A stretch of 64,000 bases of DNA from Treponema sp. (GTDB taxonomy: Bacteria > Spirochaetota > Spirochaetia > Treponematales > Treponemataceae). Positions 52,997 through 61,597 of the stretch are shown one piece after another. The DNA is taken from assembly GCA_024695475.1 (NCBI GenBank), contig JAILIC010000087.1, forward strand, positions 29,223 through 93,222, given 5' to 3'. The notes beneath the pieces are model-generated. The model did not search any database. It was not told the origin of the DNA and saw nothing but the letters and a program-made list of their open reading frames with translations. How positions within the stretch are numbered: position 1 is the stretch's first letter; each line of letters begins with the position of its first letter. The translations under genes and the position numbers were made by a program.

Positions 52997-54301
52997 TTAC
53001 TCAAAAAGTGTGCGACACTCCAGGTAAAAACGCTTTTCATCGGCTTCTCCCATAGAAAAACTCTTTCTTGGGAGAGGTCCTCTGGTATTTATCGTTGTAA
53101 AAAAACTGTCTTTGGCAACGGGTGGCAATAGAATTGCGACTGTATCCTGTTGGGTGCCAAGCTGGCAAGTATCTTGCGTTCCATGGATGTAATCTATGCT
53201 GCTGTCAGGGTGGGCAGAGAGATATTCATCGAGGAGTGGTTGCAGATGGCTTACTGCAAGATCGGTAATGTCAGTTTTTAATTGTATGTACTGTGTAGTA
53301 TCATGCTCTGTAAATATGAAACCAAAGTCTGCTTTTGAATTATGTATAGCCTGTGATAATGCTTCGGGGCTATTTTTTACTTCACATTGTGCAGATAGTT
53401 TTTCTTTTAGGTATGTAACTAGCCGAGAACCATTTGTAGAGAATAAGGCTCTGTGGATGGGTTCAAAGGTTAATCCGCTGTCGAAGATGTTTACAATTTC
53501 TACTAGGGCATAGCGGACAGGACTGTCGCTTGTGTTATTTTGTTTTTTGTATTCTTCCCAGATTGATTTTGCTGTTGCCAGTGAATGGTTTCCGTCTCCT
53601 ACTGCAAAAAGGAATGTATCTCCGTTTGTATCGGTATTTTGTTCTGCAATAGTATTGAGGGCTTGTTCGAGGTATGCAATTTCCTGTGGTTGTGAAACCG
53701 GCCATCCTGTTATTTCTCCACCGTTGAGCATGAGAGTTCCACTGTAAGCAGGTGCTTTGTTGCTTTCTTTTATCATGGAACCGATTTTTTCAACGAGTAT
53801 TTTTTGTGGATCATTTACGAGCAACATTATATGGGGTGTTTCAAGTGGTGCACCTCTACGAATTTCCATTCGTGGGGGGATACGTTCTACAATAGTTGCC
53901 TCTGTGGCTCTGACAAGGGCTTTGCTAAAAGGCTTCCACTCATAGGTTTCAAGATCGAGTGCGACGAGCAGCCCGTGACGCAGTCTGTTGTATGCGGTTT
54001 TGCGCTCTATATACATGCATTCTTGTTTTGCTGGTTCAAAAATACCGTTTTTGAGATAGGTACGCATGGTGGTACGGATTGCTGAAATACGTTCCTGCTT
54101 ATTTTTATCGGATAAGTAGACTTCTGGCAGTATGATATGCAGGGTAGATGGCTTATTTTCGGCAATGTGTGCAGCTTTATTCCAATATTCCTGATTTTGG
54201 GTGTATTGATCACAGGCAATTACTGACCAACTGGAAACATCAATATTTTTTGGTAAAAGAATGTGTGGAATGTGTATTCCAAGTTCCTGAATTTTTTTCA
54301 T
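52997..54301 (-). CDS. DUF1015 family protein
   Basis: A 434-residue soluble protein of the DUF1015 family: LLPKNIDVSSWSVIACDQYTQNQEYW at the N-terminus, RHGLLVALDLETYEW, and FAVGDGNHSLATAKSIWE, the conserved GDGNHR-like motif. The family is sometimes linked to serine kinase-like activity in archaea; the role here is unknown. I take ATG 54301 because TATACT ends exactly six bases before it, giving a leaderless mRNA; the ATG at 54316 would lie upstream of this start point. It is divergent from rpoN, whose start is only 45 bases away. Confidence 0.8.
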   Translation of the reverse strand: MKKIQELGIHIPHILLPKNIDVSSWSVIACDQYTQNQEYWNKAAHIAENKPSTLHIILPEVYLSDKNKQERISAIRTTMRTYLKNGIFEPAKQECMYIERKTAYNRLRHGLLVALDLETYEWKPFSKALVRATEATIVERIPPRMEIRRGAPLETPHIMLLVNDPQKILVEKIGSMIKESNKAPAYSGTLMLNGGEITGWPVSQPQEIAYLEQALNTIAEQNTDTNGDTFLFAVGDGNHSLATAKSIWEEYKKQNNTSDSPVRYALVEIVNIFDSGLTFEPIHRALFSTNGSRLVTYLKEKLSAQCEVKNSPEALSQAIHNSKADFGFIFTEHDTTQYIQLKTDITDLAVSHLQPLLDEYLSAHPDSSIDYIHGTQDTCQLGTQQDTVAILLPPVAKDSFFTTINTRGPLPRKSFSMGEADEKRFYLECRTLFE

Positions 54302-54307
54302 AGTTAA

Positions 54308-54313
54308 AGTATA
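54308..54313 (-). promoter_or_regulatory. -10 element of the DUF1015 gene
   Basis: TATACT on the minus strand, exactly six bases before the ATG at 54301. It shares the 45-base gap with the rpoN promoter. Confidence 0.5.
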
Positions 54314-54331
54314 CATGTGCTTTCTTTTTTA

Positions 54332-54340
54332 TGCTATAGT
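54332..54340 (+). promoter_or_regulatory. Extended -10 promoter of rpoN
   Basis: TG-C-TATAGT, ending exactly six bases before the rpoN ATG at 54347. No Shine-Dalgarno. Confidence 0.6.
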
Positions 54341-54346
54341 GAAACC

Positions 54347-55846
54347 ATGTACGGTTTTGAACTGCAGCAAACACAAAAAGCTTCTCAGATACAGTCTCAG
54401 AAAATGACCCAAATGCAAATCTATTCATTGCATATGTTGTCTTTGGGAAATCAGGATTTACGGTCTGAGATTTTTTCTGCTGTGGAAAAAAATCCAGCAT
54501 TGGAAATTGTGCGTGATCCTTATACAAATGAGGGTGATGAAAATACCAGAACTTCATCCTATATGACAGATCATACGCGAACAGCTTCTGTTTCTGCATC
54601 TGGTATGATGAAAAGTGATGCGTTGCAGGATATTTTGGAAAATAGACCTGATGAACGGGAGACGTTACAGGAACATTTGTTGCATCAGTTGTATATGATG
54701 TCACTTTCACATGATGAAGTAGATTTGTGTAAGCGATTAATTGATAATTTGGATAATAAAGGCTTTCATATTCTTGCTCCTGTTTCCTTGGTGCCTCAGA
54801 AATTGGCAGATAAAAATAGCGGAATATTGGAAAAATGTCTTTCTGTTATACAACATATGGATCCAGTTGGGGTAGGCTGTGTCTCTGTTCAGGAAAGTTT
54901 ATATATACAAGCTTTGGCGGCAGAAGATGCTCCTGATGCTGCCTTATTTATTTTGAATGGACATTTTGATTTTCTGGATCCTCCTGTGCCTCAAAAAATC
55001 CTAAAGAAGATTTCTGATTACCAAAAGTCGCAAAGAGGGCTTTTCGGTGTGGATGAAGTGATGCTGGATAAAATAGCGGCATTTACTGTTGCTGATATAG
55101 AAAATGCTCTCCATTTTATTAGGATGCTTGATCCTTATCCTGCCCGGCAATATGGAAGTAGTACTAATTCATATATAGTGCCAGATGTGTATGTAGATAA
55201 ACTGCCATTATTGTCAGGCTTTGATGATGTTGATAAACAATTGGTGGTAAACTCTACGGGGAACTATAGCTTTAGAGTACGCTTGTCTGATGCTGTTTTG
55301 CCACAAATAGTCTTGTCTGCTGCATATGCAGGTTTGGAAAAAAAAAGTATTTCTACAGATGATAAAAAATTTGTAACGGGATCAGTTGCTGCTGCAAAAG
55401 TTTTTTTGGACAGTTTGGCATTTCGTCAGTCAACGATAGAAAAAGCATGTTGTGCTATCGTAAAAAAACAGCTGGCGTTTTTTGAAAAAGGGCCTGGTCA
55501 TCTTGTACCTTTGCGTCAAAAAGATATTGCAGATGCTATTGGAGTTCATGAGGCAACAATATCACGAATGGCAAATGGAAAGTTTTTGCAATGTGAGTGG
55601 GGGCTGTTTGCCATTAAATACTTTTTTTCTAATGCCGTTGCAACTTCTTCTTCAACAAGTGTTTCAAAAGATTCTGTCCAGCGAGAAATTGCTGCAATAC
55701 TGGAGTCTCAGCCTGTTGGTGCTAAGCCTTTGTCTGATCAAAAAATATCCAATTTGCTTGCTGCTAAAGGAATTACGGTGGCAAGACGAACTGTTGCCAA
55801 ATATCGTAATCAATTACATATTAATTCTTCATTTGAACGTAAGTGA
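54347..55846 (+). CDS. rpoN: RNA polymerase sigma-54 factor
   Basis: Sigma-54 directs RNA polymerase to -24/-12 promoters that need an enhancer-binding ATPase. The 499-residue protein has the Gln-rich region I (LQQTQKASQIQSQKMTQMQIYSLHMLSLGNQDL), the core-binding region, a helix-turn-helix (ADAIGVHEATISRMANGK) and the RpoN box ARRTVAKYR near the C-terminus. The ATG at 54347 is chosen because region I starts there and a promoter lies right before it. It appears to be transcribed alone; hpf follows from its own promoter. Confidence 0.93.
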   Translation: MYGFELQQTQKASQIQSQKMTQMQIYSLHMLSLGNQDLRSEIFSAVEKNPALEIVRDPYTNEGDENTRTSSYMTDHTRTASVSASGMMKSDALQDILENRPDERETLQEHLLHQLYMMSLSHDEVDLCKRLIDNLDNKGFHILAPVSLVPQKLADKNSGILEKCLSVIQHMDPVGVGCVSVQESLYIQALAAEDAPDAALFILNGHFDFLDPPVPQKILKKISDYQKSQRGLFGVDEVMLDKIAAFTVADIENALHFIRMLDPYPARQYGSSTNSYIVPDVYVDKLPLLSGFDDVDKQLVVNSTGNYSFRVRLSDAVLPQIVLSAAYAGLEKKSISTDDKKFVTGSVAAAKVFLDSLAFRQSTIEKACCAIVKKQLAFFEKGPGHLVPLRQKDIADAIGVHEATISRMANGKFLQCEWGLFAIKYFFSNAVATSSSTSVSKDSVQREIAAILESQPVGAKPLSDQKISNLLAAKGITVARRTVAKYRNQLHINSSFERK

Positions 55847-55869
55847 GTATAGTAAGGCTTTCTTTTTCT

Positions 55870-55897
55870 TTGCGTTTTCTTAAATTTGTAGTATACT
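55870..55897 (+). promoter_or_regulatory. Promoter of hpf
   Basis: TTGCGT (55870-55875), 16-base spacer, TATACT (55892-55897). Confidence 0.55.
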
Positions 55898-55914
55898 ATA
55901 GGTAGTGGGTAACA

Positions 55915-55960
55915 CTAACTGTTCCTTTTGGAATGGTATTATGCCGGCCTGACCGGTTAG
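55915..55960 (+). promoter_or_regulatory. Structured leader of hpf
   Basis: CTAAC (55915-55919) can pair with GTTAG (55956-55960), enclosing two hairpins, GTTCC-TTTT-GGAAT and CCGG-CCTGA-CCGG. This three-way-junction-like structure stands just before the ribosome site GAGG (55965-55968). It could control translation of the hibernation factor. Confidence 0.4.
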
Positions 55961-55975
55961 AGACGAGGATACTAC

Positions 55976-56266
55976 ATGACAAAATCTGTTTCTGCTGTTG
56001 GATTTGATTTTGAACAAAAACAAACGGATTTAATCGAAAAGAAACTGAATCGAGTTGGCTATGCTGAAGATCTAATTGTAGATTTGATTCTTCGTGTAAA
56101 ACGAGATAAGGCATACTATTTTGATTGTACGGTTAATTTTAGGTGGGGTTCTCAAGCTCATGTAACTAGTGATGATTTTGATTTTGCTGCTGGGCTTAAT
56201 AAAATGATGGATGTCCTTGATAATAAGATCAAGAAAGAAAAAGATAAAATTCAAGAGAAGAAATAA
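55976..56266 (+). CDS. hpf: Ribosome hibernation promoting factor (short form)
   Basis: A 96-residue RaiA/HPF-family protein that binds the 30S subunit and stabilises idle ribosomes. The pattern is a beta-alpha-beta3-alpha domain with LIEKKLNRVGYAEDLIVDLILRVKRDKAYYFDC and a lysine-rich helix at the end (DNKIKKEKDKIQEKK). It has no C-terminal dimerisation domain, so it is the short form. It has its own promoter, a structured leader and a terminator. Confidence 0.8.
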   Translation: MTKSVSAVGFDFEQKQTDLIEKKLNRVGYAEDLIVDLILRVKRDKAYYFDCTVNFRWGSQAHVTSDDFDFAAGLNKMMDVLDNKIKKEKDKIQEKK

Positions 56267-56279
56267 CTCTGTGGATTAT

Positions 56280-56321
56280 AAGGGGATGCACTTCATGGTT
56301 GAAGGAGTATCCCTTTTTTTT
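56280..56321 (+). terminator. Terminator of hpf
   Basis: AAGGGGAT pairs with ATCCCTT (one bulge), with an inner CTTC/GAAG helix, followed by a long T run. Confidence 0.75.
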
Positions 56322-56356
56322 ACGTTCTTGATGCATTGTCATGCATTTAGTGGTAA

Positions 56357-56385
56357 TTGCAAAAAGAACAATCAATGTGTATAGT
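56357..56385 (+). promoter_or_regulatory. Leaderless promoter of hprK-ptsH-lexA-holA
   Basis: TTGCAA (56357-56362), 17-base spacer, TATAGT (56380-56385), then exactly six bases to the ATG at 56392. No Shine-Dalgarno. Confidence 0.65.
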
Positions 56386-56391
56386 ATGCAT

Positions 56392-57384
56392 ATGGGCGAA
56401 AAGAAGTTCACGGTTCTTGACTTACTGGAATTGGACCTAAAAGGTCTGGATGCAATGAATTTGCGATGTGTTGGTGGTCGTCGTGGATTAACAAGAAAAA
56501 TGACTGTGCCAGATATAAATAGACCTGGTTTGGCATTGTCAGGTTTTTATGATTCTTTTGCATATCAGCGAGTCCAAGTATTTGGTCGAGGTGAAGTTGC
56601 TTATCTTCATAAATTGCAGTCAGAAGGTAAGACTGATACGCTGAATGAGTTATTATCATATGAAATACCTTGCTGTGTTTTTACCCATGCTCTCGAACCG
56701 ACAGAAGAGTTTATCGCTATTGCAGAAGAAAAAAGCTGTCCTATACTCCAAACAACATTAGAATCTACTGATTTTTCAAGCAGGCTTTTGCGTATTATGG
56801 CAAATATGTTTGCTCCTAAAAAAACTTTACATGGTGTATTGGTTGAGGTATACGGTGTTGGTATCCTGATAACAGGACATTCTGGGGTCGGAAAGAGTGA
56901 AACTGCACTTGAATTAGTTGAACGTGGACATCGCTTGGTAGCTGATGATATCGTAGAAATAAAATGTATGAACGGTAATACCTTGATAGGGCAAGGGGCT
57001 AATACTTTGATTAGCCATCATATGGAAATCCGAGGTTTGGGTATTATTAATATATCCCAGTTGTATGGTGTTGGTGCCATCCGTCACCAAAAGGCTGTGC
57101 AATTGGTAGTTTCTTTGGAAGAGTGGGATTCTAACAAGGTTTATGATAGAATAGGAACTGAGCAAAAAATGGTGGATTTGCTTGGCGTAAAAGTTCCTTG
57201 TCTTGAAATCCCTGTAAAACCAGGGCGGAATCTTCCGATTATTATAGAAGCAGCTGCTATGAATGATCGATTGAAACATATGGGGTATGATTCTGCTCGT
57301 GATTTTAATCAGAATGTGCTTAAGTGGATTGAGACAGGAGAGGCTCAAACTGCTTATTACGATAGTAATGATGAATCTTATTAA
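56392..57384 (+). CDS. hprK: HPr kinase/phosphorylase
   Basis: HprK phosphorylates and dephosphorylates Ser46 of HPr in response to glycolytic metabolites. The 330-residue protein has catalytic His147 in TLHGVLVEVYG, Walker A GHSGVGKS (162-169) and the family signature EIRGLGIINI (212-221). The ATG at 56392 is preferred to 56386 and to the longer frame because the promoter ends six bases before it. It is followed by ptsH, its substrate gene, 17 bases later. Confidence 0.92.
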   Translation: MGEKKFTVLDLLELDLKGLDAMNLRCVGGRRGLTRKMTVPDINRPGLALSGFYDSFAYQRVQVFGRGEVAYLHKLQSEGKTDTLNELLSYEIPCCVFTHALEPTEEFIAIAEEKSCPILQTTLESTDFSSRLLRIMANMFAPKKTLHGVLVEVYGVGILITGHSGVGKSETALELVERGHRLVADDIVEIKCMNGNTLIGQGANTLISHHMEIRGLGIINISQLYGVGAIRHQKAVQLVVSLEEWDSNKVYDRIGTEQKMVDLLGVKVPCLEIPVKPGRNLPIIIEAAAMNDRLKHMGYDSARDFNQNVLKWIETGEAQTAYYDSNDESY

Positions 57385-57401
57385 TACTTGAAGAGGAATG
57401 T

Positions 57402-57668
57402 ATGACAGAGAAAACAGTAACGGTAAAAAATCGTGCGGGTATTCATGCTCGTCCAGCGGCGATTATTGCACAAACGGCTAATAAGTTTACGGCGGAAGTT
57501 TCCTTAGTAAAAGATGATGTGACGGTGAATGCAAAGTCTATCATGGGTGTTATCACTATGGCTGCTGGGTATAATACTACGTTAACTGTTACTGCTGATG
57601 GTTCTGACGAAAAAGAAGCAGTTGCTGCTATTGAGGCATTGTTTGATTCAAAATTTGAAGAAGAGTAA
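57402..57668 (+). CDS. ptsH: Phosphocarrier protein HPr
   Basis: HPr carries phosphate from enzyme I to EIIA proteins and is a target of HprK. The 88-residue protein has both sites: His15 in RAGIHARPA and Ser46 in NAKSIMGV. GAGG precedes the ATG. The pairing with hprK, and the absence of EIIBC genes, suggests a mainly regulatory PTS in which PtsN is one end acceptor. lexA begins three bases after its stop. Confidence 0.93.
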   Translation: MTEKTVTVKNRAGIHARPAAIIAQTANKFTAEVSLVKDDVTVNAKSIMGVITMAAGYNTTLTVTADGSDEKEAVAAIEALFDSKFEEE

Positions 57669-57670
57669 GA

Positions 57671-58285
57671 ATGAAAGAAGCAACTGATCGACAACGGGCA
57701 GTGCTTAATTTTATTTCTGATTTTTCGACGGAAAATGCGTATCCCCCGACGGTAAGAGAAATTGGTGACCATTTTGGTATTTCATTACGAGCCGTTCAGG
57801 GGCATATAACTGCCTTACAGAAAAAAGGATATATCTCTACAAGCGAAAAAAAACGTTCCCGTTCTCTCCGCATTCTAGTGGCGGATAAATTGAATGACAC
57901 GGGACCGTATATGGCAAGTGTTCCTTTGTTGGGAACGGTTGCCGCTGGTAAGCCTTTGCTCTGTGAAGAAAATTTAGATGGTTATATTTCTTTGACTGAG
58001 CCGTTTGTACGCCCTGATAAAAACTATTTTGCCCTTAGGGTGCGTGGTACGAGTATGATCGGGGCAGGTATTTTGGAAGGGGATTTGGCTATAGTAGAGC
58101 AGGCGAGTACTGCTATTGATGGTCAGATTGTTGTTGCTGTTTTAGATGATGCTATTACTATTAAACGATACTATAGGGAAAGCGAACGGATACGTCTTCA
58201 ACCTGAAAATCCTGCTTTTCAGGCAATTTATTGTCAGGATGTTCGTATTGTAGGCATTCTATCGAATATCGTAAGAACGTATTAA
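57671..58285 (+). CDS. lexA: LexA repressor
   Basis: LexA represses SOS genes and cleaves itself when RecA is activated. The 204-residue protein has an N-terminal winged helix (PPTVREIGDHFGISLRAVQGHITALQKKG), the cleavage site Ala92-Gly93 in GTVAAGKP, and the Ser128/Lys165 dyad (RGTSMIGAGILEGD; ITIKRYY). It sits inside the hprK-ptsH-lexA-holA operon, with GAAGAG overlapping the end of ptsH, and shows no promoter or SOS box of its own, which is unusual because lexA is often autoregulated. T. pallidum is not known to have LexA; other treponemes do (from memory). Confidence 0.9.
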   Translation: MKEATDRQRAVLNFISDFSTENAYPPTVREIGDHFGISLRAVQGHITALQKKGYISTSEKKRSRSLRILVADKLNDTGPYMASVPLLGTVAAGKPLLCEENLDGYISLTEPFVRPDKNYFALRVRGTSMIGAGILEGDLAIVEQASTAIDGQIVVAVLDDAITIKRYYRESERIRLQPENPAFQAIYCQDVRIVGILSNIVRTY

Positions 58286-58296
58286 TTTATAGACTT

Positions 58297-59334
58297 ATGG
58301 CATTTCCCATTTATTTATATACAGGTCCAGAGTTTGGCGAACGTAATGACGCTGTTAATTCAATAAAATCATACATGCGCAAAAAATTTGGTGATATCGA
58401 TGAGTATCTGTATTACATGAGTGAAACGGATATTAGTGAGATTGTCACTACTTTACAAAGTGAGTCTTTGTTTGTTCCTGCTTGTTGTGTTGTTGTACGT
58501 GGTGCTGAGTTATTAAAAGATAAATCTGATGTGGCAAGAATATCTTCTTGGCTTTCTTCTGTTACTTCAAAAGGAAAAGTGAAAGAGACTTCGGTTCTTA
58601 TACTTGTTTCTGATGAAATTTCTGTTGATTCTAAGCTGGAAAAATTGGTTCCCAAAGAGAATCGTCGTATTTTCTGGGAAATGTTTGAAAACCGTAAGGC
58701 TGATTGGTTGCGTAATTATTTTAACAAGGCTGGTTTTAGAATAACTCCTGATGCTGTCGAACTTATTTTAGATTTGGTTGAGAATAATACAGAGGCATTG
58801 CGAAATGAGTGTTCGTTATTTTTTAGCTGTTTTCCTGCGGAGCATGAAATAGTTTCAGCTGATGTTGAATCTGTATTGGCTCATAATAGAGCTGAGTCTG
58901 CTTTTACCTTGTTTGATGTTTTAGCTGACAATGAAAAAACAGTAAATGAGCGGCTGGAACAAGCTTTGCGTATTTTTCAAAAGATACGTTTGTCAAATAG
59001 TACTTCGACTGTGGGATTATTGAAAAACTTGACTTCTTGTTTTAGACGTTTGACGGTATGGTTTGCCCTTCATGCTGACGGAAAACATCCAACTGATTTG
59101 GATTATAAAATTAATGGCTTTGCAAGTGCCAAGGCAAAATCGCAATATCGTGCAGCTGCTCAGGTATGGAGTGCAGGACAGGTTGCGGCTATAACAGCAT
59201 TACTTGCCTCTACCGATATGGAGATACGTTCTCTCGGACGTGAGCTTGAAGAAAACCAATTGCAGATGATGCTTTATGCAATTATCTGCAAGGGCGGAAG
59301 CTTTTGTTCTGTTTACGAAAAGGACTGTTTTTAA
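58297..59334 (+). CDS. holA: DNA polymerase III delta subunit
   Basis: HolA is the clamp-loader subunit that opens the beta clamp. The 345-residue protein has the delta-family layout: an N-terminal divergent AAA+ domain (PIYLYTGPEFGERNDAVNSIKSYM), LEKLVPKENRRIFWEMFENRKADWLRNY, ELILDLVENNTEALRNEC, FTLFDVLAD and the C-terminal collar. The ATG at 58297 matches the family start; there is no good Shine-Dalgarno, and coupling from lexA (11-base gap) is likely. The last four bases overlap the convergent YdbC-like gene. Confidence 0.82.
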   Translation: MAFPIYLYTGPEFGERNDAVNSIKSYMRKKFGDIDEYLYYMSETDISEIVTTLQSESLFVPACCVVVRGAELLKDKSDVARISSWLSSVTSKGKVKETSVLILVSDEISVDSKLEKLVPKENRRIFWEMFENRKADWLRNYFNKAGFRITPDAVELILDLVENNTEALRNECSLFFSCFPAEHEIVSADVESVLAHNRAESAFTLFDVLADNEKTVNERLEQALRIFQKIRLSNSTSTVGLLKNLTSCFRRLTVWFALHADGKHPTDLDYKINGFASAKAKSQYRAAAQVWSAGQVAAITALLASTDMEIRSLGRELEENQLQMMLYAIICKGGSFCSVYEKDCF

Positions 59335-59549
59335 TTGTTTTTTAAGAGCTCTTGCAGCGTGTGTATCTCTTCTTGGGTAAGGGTTATGCCTTTTCCCATT
59401 TTTTGATGGTCAGGAGCCCAGCTTCGGATATCATATTTTGCAGGGCGACCACCCCATGATACGAGATTTAATTCGGTTTTCCATCCGCCTTTGCTTTCTG
59501 ATAGAACTCCAATATGTTTTTCTATTGAAAATGAAAAGTCGTCAGCCAT
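59331..59549 (-). CDS. PC4/YdbC-like single-stranded DNA-binding protein
   Basis: A 72-residue protein of the YdbC/PC4 family: FSIEKHIGVLSESKGGWKTELNLVSWGGRPAKYDIRSW followed by HQKMGKGITLTQEEIHTLQELL. These small proteins form dimers that bind single-stranded nucleic acid. The ATG has a strong AAGGAGGAA site. It is convergent with holA, the stops overlapping by a few bases. Confidence 0.8.
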   Translation of the reverse strand: MADDFSFSIEKHIGVLSESKGGWKTELNLVSWGGRPAKYDIRSWAPDHQKMGKGITLTQEEIHTLQELLKNN

Positions 59550-59711
59550 TATGTATTCCTCCTTTTTTGTTATATGTACTAAAAGACATTATACTTCAGT
59601 ATTTCTAAAAATGCATCTTTTTTTGAGGTTTAGATTATCTGTGGATTGCCGACAATAAATTGATATGATATCATTAAATCATATAGTTCAAAAAAACAGG
59701 GGAGGTTATGC

Positions 59712-60767
59712 ATGAAAGTTAAAATTTTGGCATTCCTATCTTTGGTTGCCCTTCTTTTATTTTCTTGTAAATCCACACCTACAGCTGAAGACGTTGTCGA
59801 TGAAACGACAGGTGTTGAAAGTGCTGTTGAGGATGAGTCTGTAACTGAAGAAGTTGATAATGGTAAGACTGAAGCAGAAAAAAATAATGCAAAAAATCTT
59901 GCATTGTTGCAGCAAATTGAAACTGCTAGACAAAAAGCGGTAGATGCTGGTGCTCAAGAACTTTTTGCGGATGTTTTTACTGAAACTGATGCTTTGTATA
60001 ATGCATACAAAGGAAAATGTGAGGCTGGTTCAGGAGACGATTTGTCTTCTGAGGGTAAGGATGTATTGGCTCGGTATCAGGCTTTGGAAAAAGCTGCTAA
60101 TGCGTATACTACAAAGCAGAAGATCGATGAGTTGAATCTTTCACAGTATGATCCAAAAAATTATCAAAAGGGTGAGCAATCAACAAAAGAGCTTTTAGAA
60201 TTGTATGGCAATAAGGCTGATATTAATTCAATATCAGCAAAAGTTGATGAAGCTTGTGACGCGTACGCTAAAGTCTTTTTGACTGGTATGAAAAAACTGG
60301 CCGCTGTAAAGCGAAGTGATGCAATTGCTGCAAAGAAACGTGCAGATAGTGTTTTTGCGGGCGTTGGAGAAAAAGATGCCTATAAGGCTGCTTCAGGTAA
60401 AATTACAAAAGCTGATTCTCAGCTTGTGACAAATGATCCTGAAGGTGCTTATAAGGGGTATACGGCCGCCGAGACCGATTTTAATAAGTTGTATGACTCG
60501 GTGCAGAAAAAACGTGAGGCTGCTCAAAAAGCTATGGAAGAGGCTCGTGCTAAAGTAGAGCAGGCTGCAGCGTTTGCTTCTCGTGCTGATAAAGAAGCTC
60601 CTTTAGGTGATGAACCGGTTGAGGGTATTGAGGCGGAAGATGCGGTTTTGCTTGAAGTAGAAACGTATGATAATCCAGAGTCTGCGGTTATTGATGTTGA
60701 TGCAACTGCCGATGGTGGTGCAGCTGCCGCAATGGAAGCTCAGGCTGTATCAGAAGGAGTTCAATAA
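59712..60767 (+). CDS. Lipoprotein with coiled-coil body
   Basis: A 351-residue lipoprotein: signal MKVKILAFLSLVALLLF and lipobox LLFSC (Cys19), so it is anchored to a membrane on the outside. The body is acidic, then mostly alpha-helical with Ala- and Lys-rich segments (KREAAQKAMEEARAKVEQAAAF), ending in an acidic and alanine-rich tail. I recognise a treponemal family but not a function. Its TAA shares one base with the ATG of the next gene, so the two proteins are made together. Confidence 0.7.
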   Translation: MKVKILAFLSLVALLLFSCKSTPTAEDVVDETTGVESAVEDESVTEEVDNGKTEAEKNNAKNLALLQQIETARQKAVDAGAQELFADVFTETDALYNAYKGKCEAGSGDDLSSEGKDVLARYQALEKAANAYTTKQKIDELNLSQYDPKNYQKGEQSTKELLELYGNKADINSISAKVDEACDAYAKVFLTGMKKLAAVKRSDAIAAKKRADSVFAGVGEKDAYKAASGKITKADSQLVTNDPEGAYKGYTAAETDFNKLYDSVQKKREAAQKAMEEARAKVEQAAAFASRADKEAPLGDEPVEGIEAEDAVLLEVETYDNPESAVIDVDATADGGAAAAMEAQAVSEGVQ

Positions 60768-61462
60768 TGAAAAAGTGTATTGTGCTTGTATTGTCTCTCT
60801 TATGCAGTGGAATTTTGTTTGCTGTTAGCTATGTGAATAATACATACCAGAAGCTGGCTGATGAATATGAAAGAAAGGCACGTAGTGCATTTAATGCCGG
60901 GTTGTATGACGATGCGGTAGAGTATTCAAAAAAGGCTGCTGAAAATGCGGCTTTGTCTGAGGCTTATATACAAAAAATGATGGCCCGTGGTGATGCGGAA
61001 ACTCAGCTTAAGTTGGCTCAGGAAAAAATGAAATGGGCTCAAGAAATTCGTGCTGACAGAAATTTCCCTATGGCCTTTTCTTCTGCTGCTGCGGCATTAG
61101 CTAATGCAGAGTCTGCTTTTGGTAATGAAGATTATGTTGCGGCACAAGAGTATGCAAATCAGGTATTGGCTGCTTTGGATGGTGTGAGAGAAATTACGCC
61201 GCTCCCTCAGTTTTATGTTGTTCGCCCTTGGGCGGATACAAAGGATTGCTATTGGAATATTTCTGGTAGACCTTATATATATAACAATCCTTTGTTGTGG
61301 GAAAATCTATACCAGAAGAATAAGGATGGAATGCCAAAACCTGAAGATCCAAATTTAATTTTACCTGGCATGAAAATGGAAATTCCTAGTTTGACAGGTG
61401 AATTTAGAGAGGGTACTTATAATCCTTCTAAGAAATATGATGCTTACTCAGTAAATCGTTAG
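60767..61462 (+). CDS. Exported protein with helical repeats and a LysM-like C-terminus
   Basis: A 231-residue protein with a signal peptide (MKKCIVLVLSLLCSGILFAVS), a TPR-like helical part (ARSAFNAGLYDDAVEYSKKAAENAALSEAYIQKM...MAFSSAAAALANAESAF) and a C-terminal part (FYVVRPWADTKDCYWNISGRPYIYNNPLLWENLYQKNKD...ILPGMKMEIP) that resembles a LysM-like domain of treponemes. It probably binds peptidoglycan and cooperates with the lipoprotein encoded just before it. Confidence 0.7.
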   Translation: MKKCIVLVLSLLCSGILFAVSYVNNTYQKLADEYERKARSAFNAGLYDDAVEYSKKAAENAALSEAYIQKMMARGDAETQLKLAQEKMKWAQEIRADRNFPMAFSSAAAALANAESAFGNEDYVAAQEYANQVLAALDGVREITPLPQFYVVRPWADTKDCYWNISGRPYIYNNPLLWENLYQKNKDGMPKPEDPNLILPGMKMEIPSLTGEFREGTYNPSKKYDAYSVNR

Positions 61463-61510
61463 TTTGATTGTGATACTGCTACAAACTTGATTTACCATGT
61501 AAGGTAGTGG

Positions 61511-61565
61511 AAAAGGACTGTCTACAAGTTGTTTATGACTTTGTAAAGGCAGTCCTTTTTTTTAT
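61511..61565. terminator. Terminator between the LysM-like and Nudix genes
   Basis: AAAGGACTG (61512-61520) pairs with CAGTCCTTT, with an inner TACAAG/CTTTGTA helix, followed by nine or more T. Confidence 0.85.
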
Positions 61566-61597
61566 TATCAGAATATTTTGTTACTGAGTAAGCTTTT

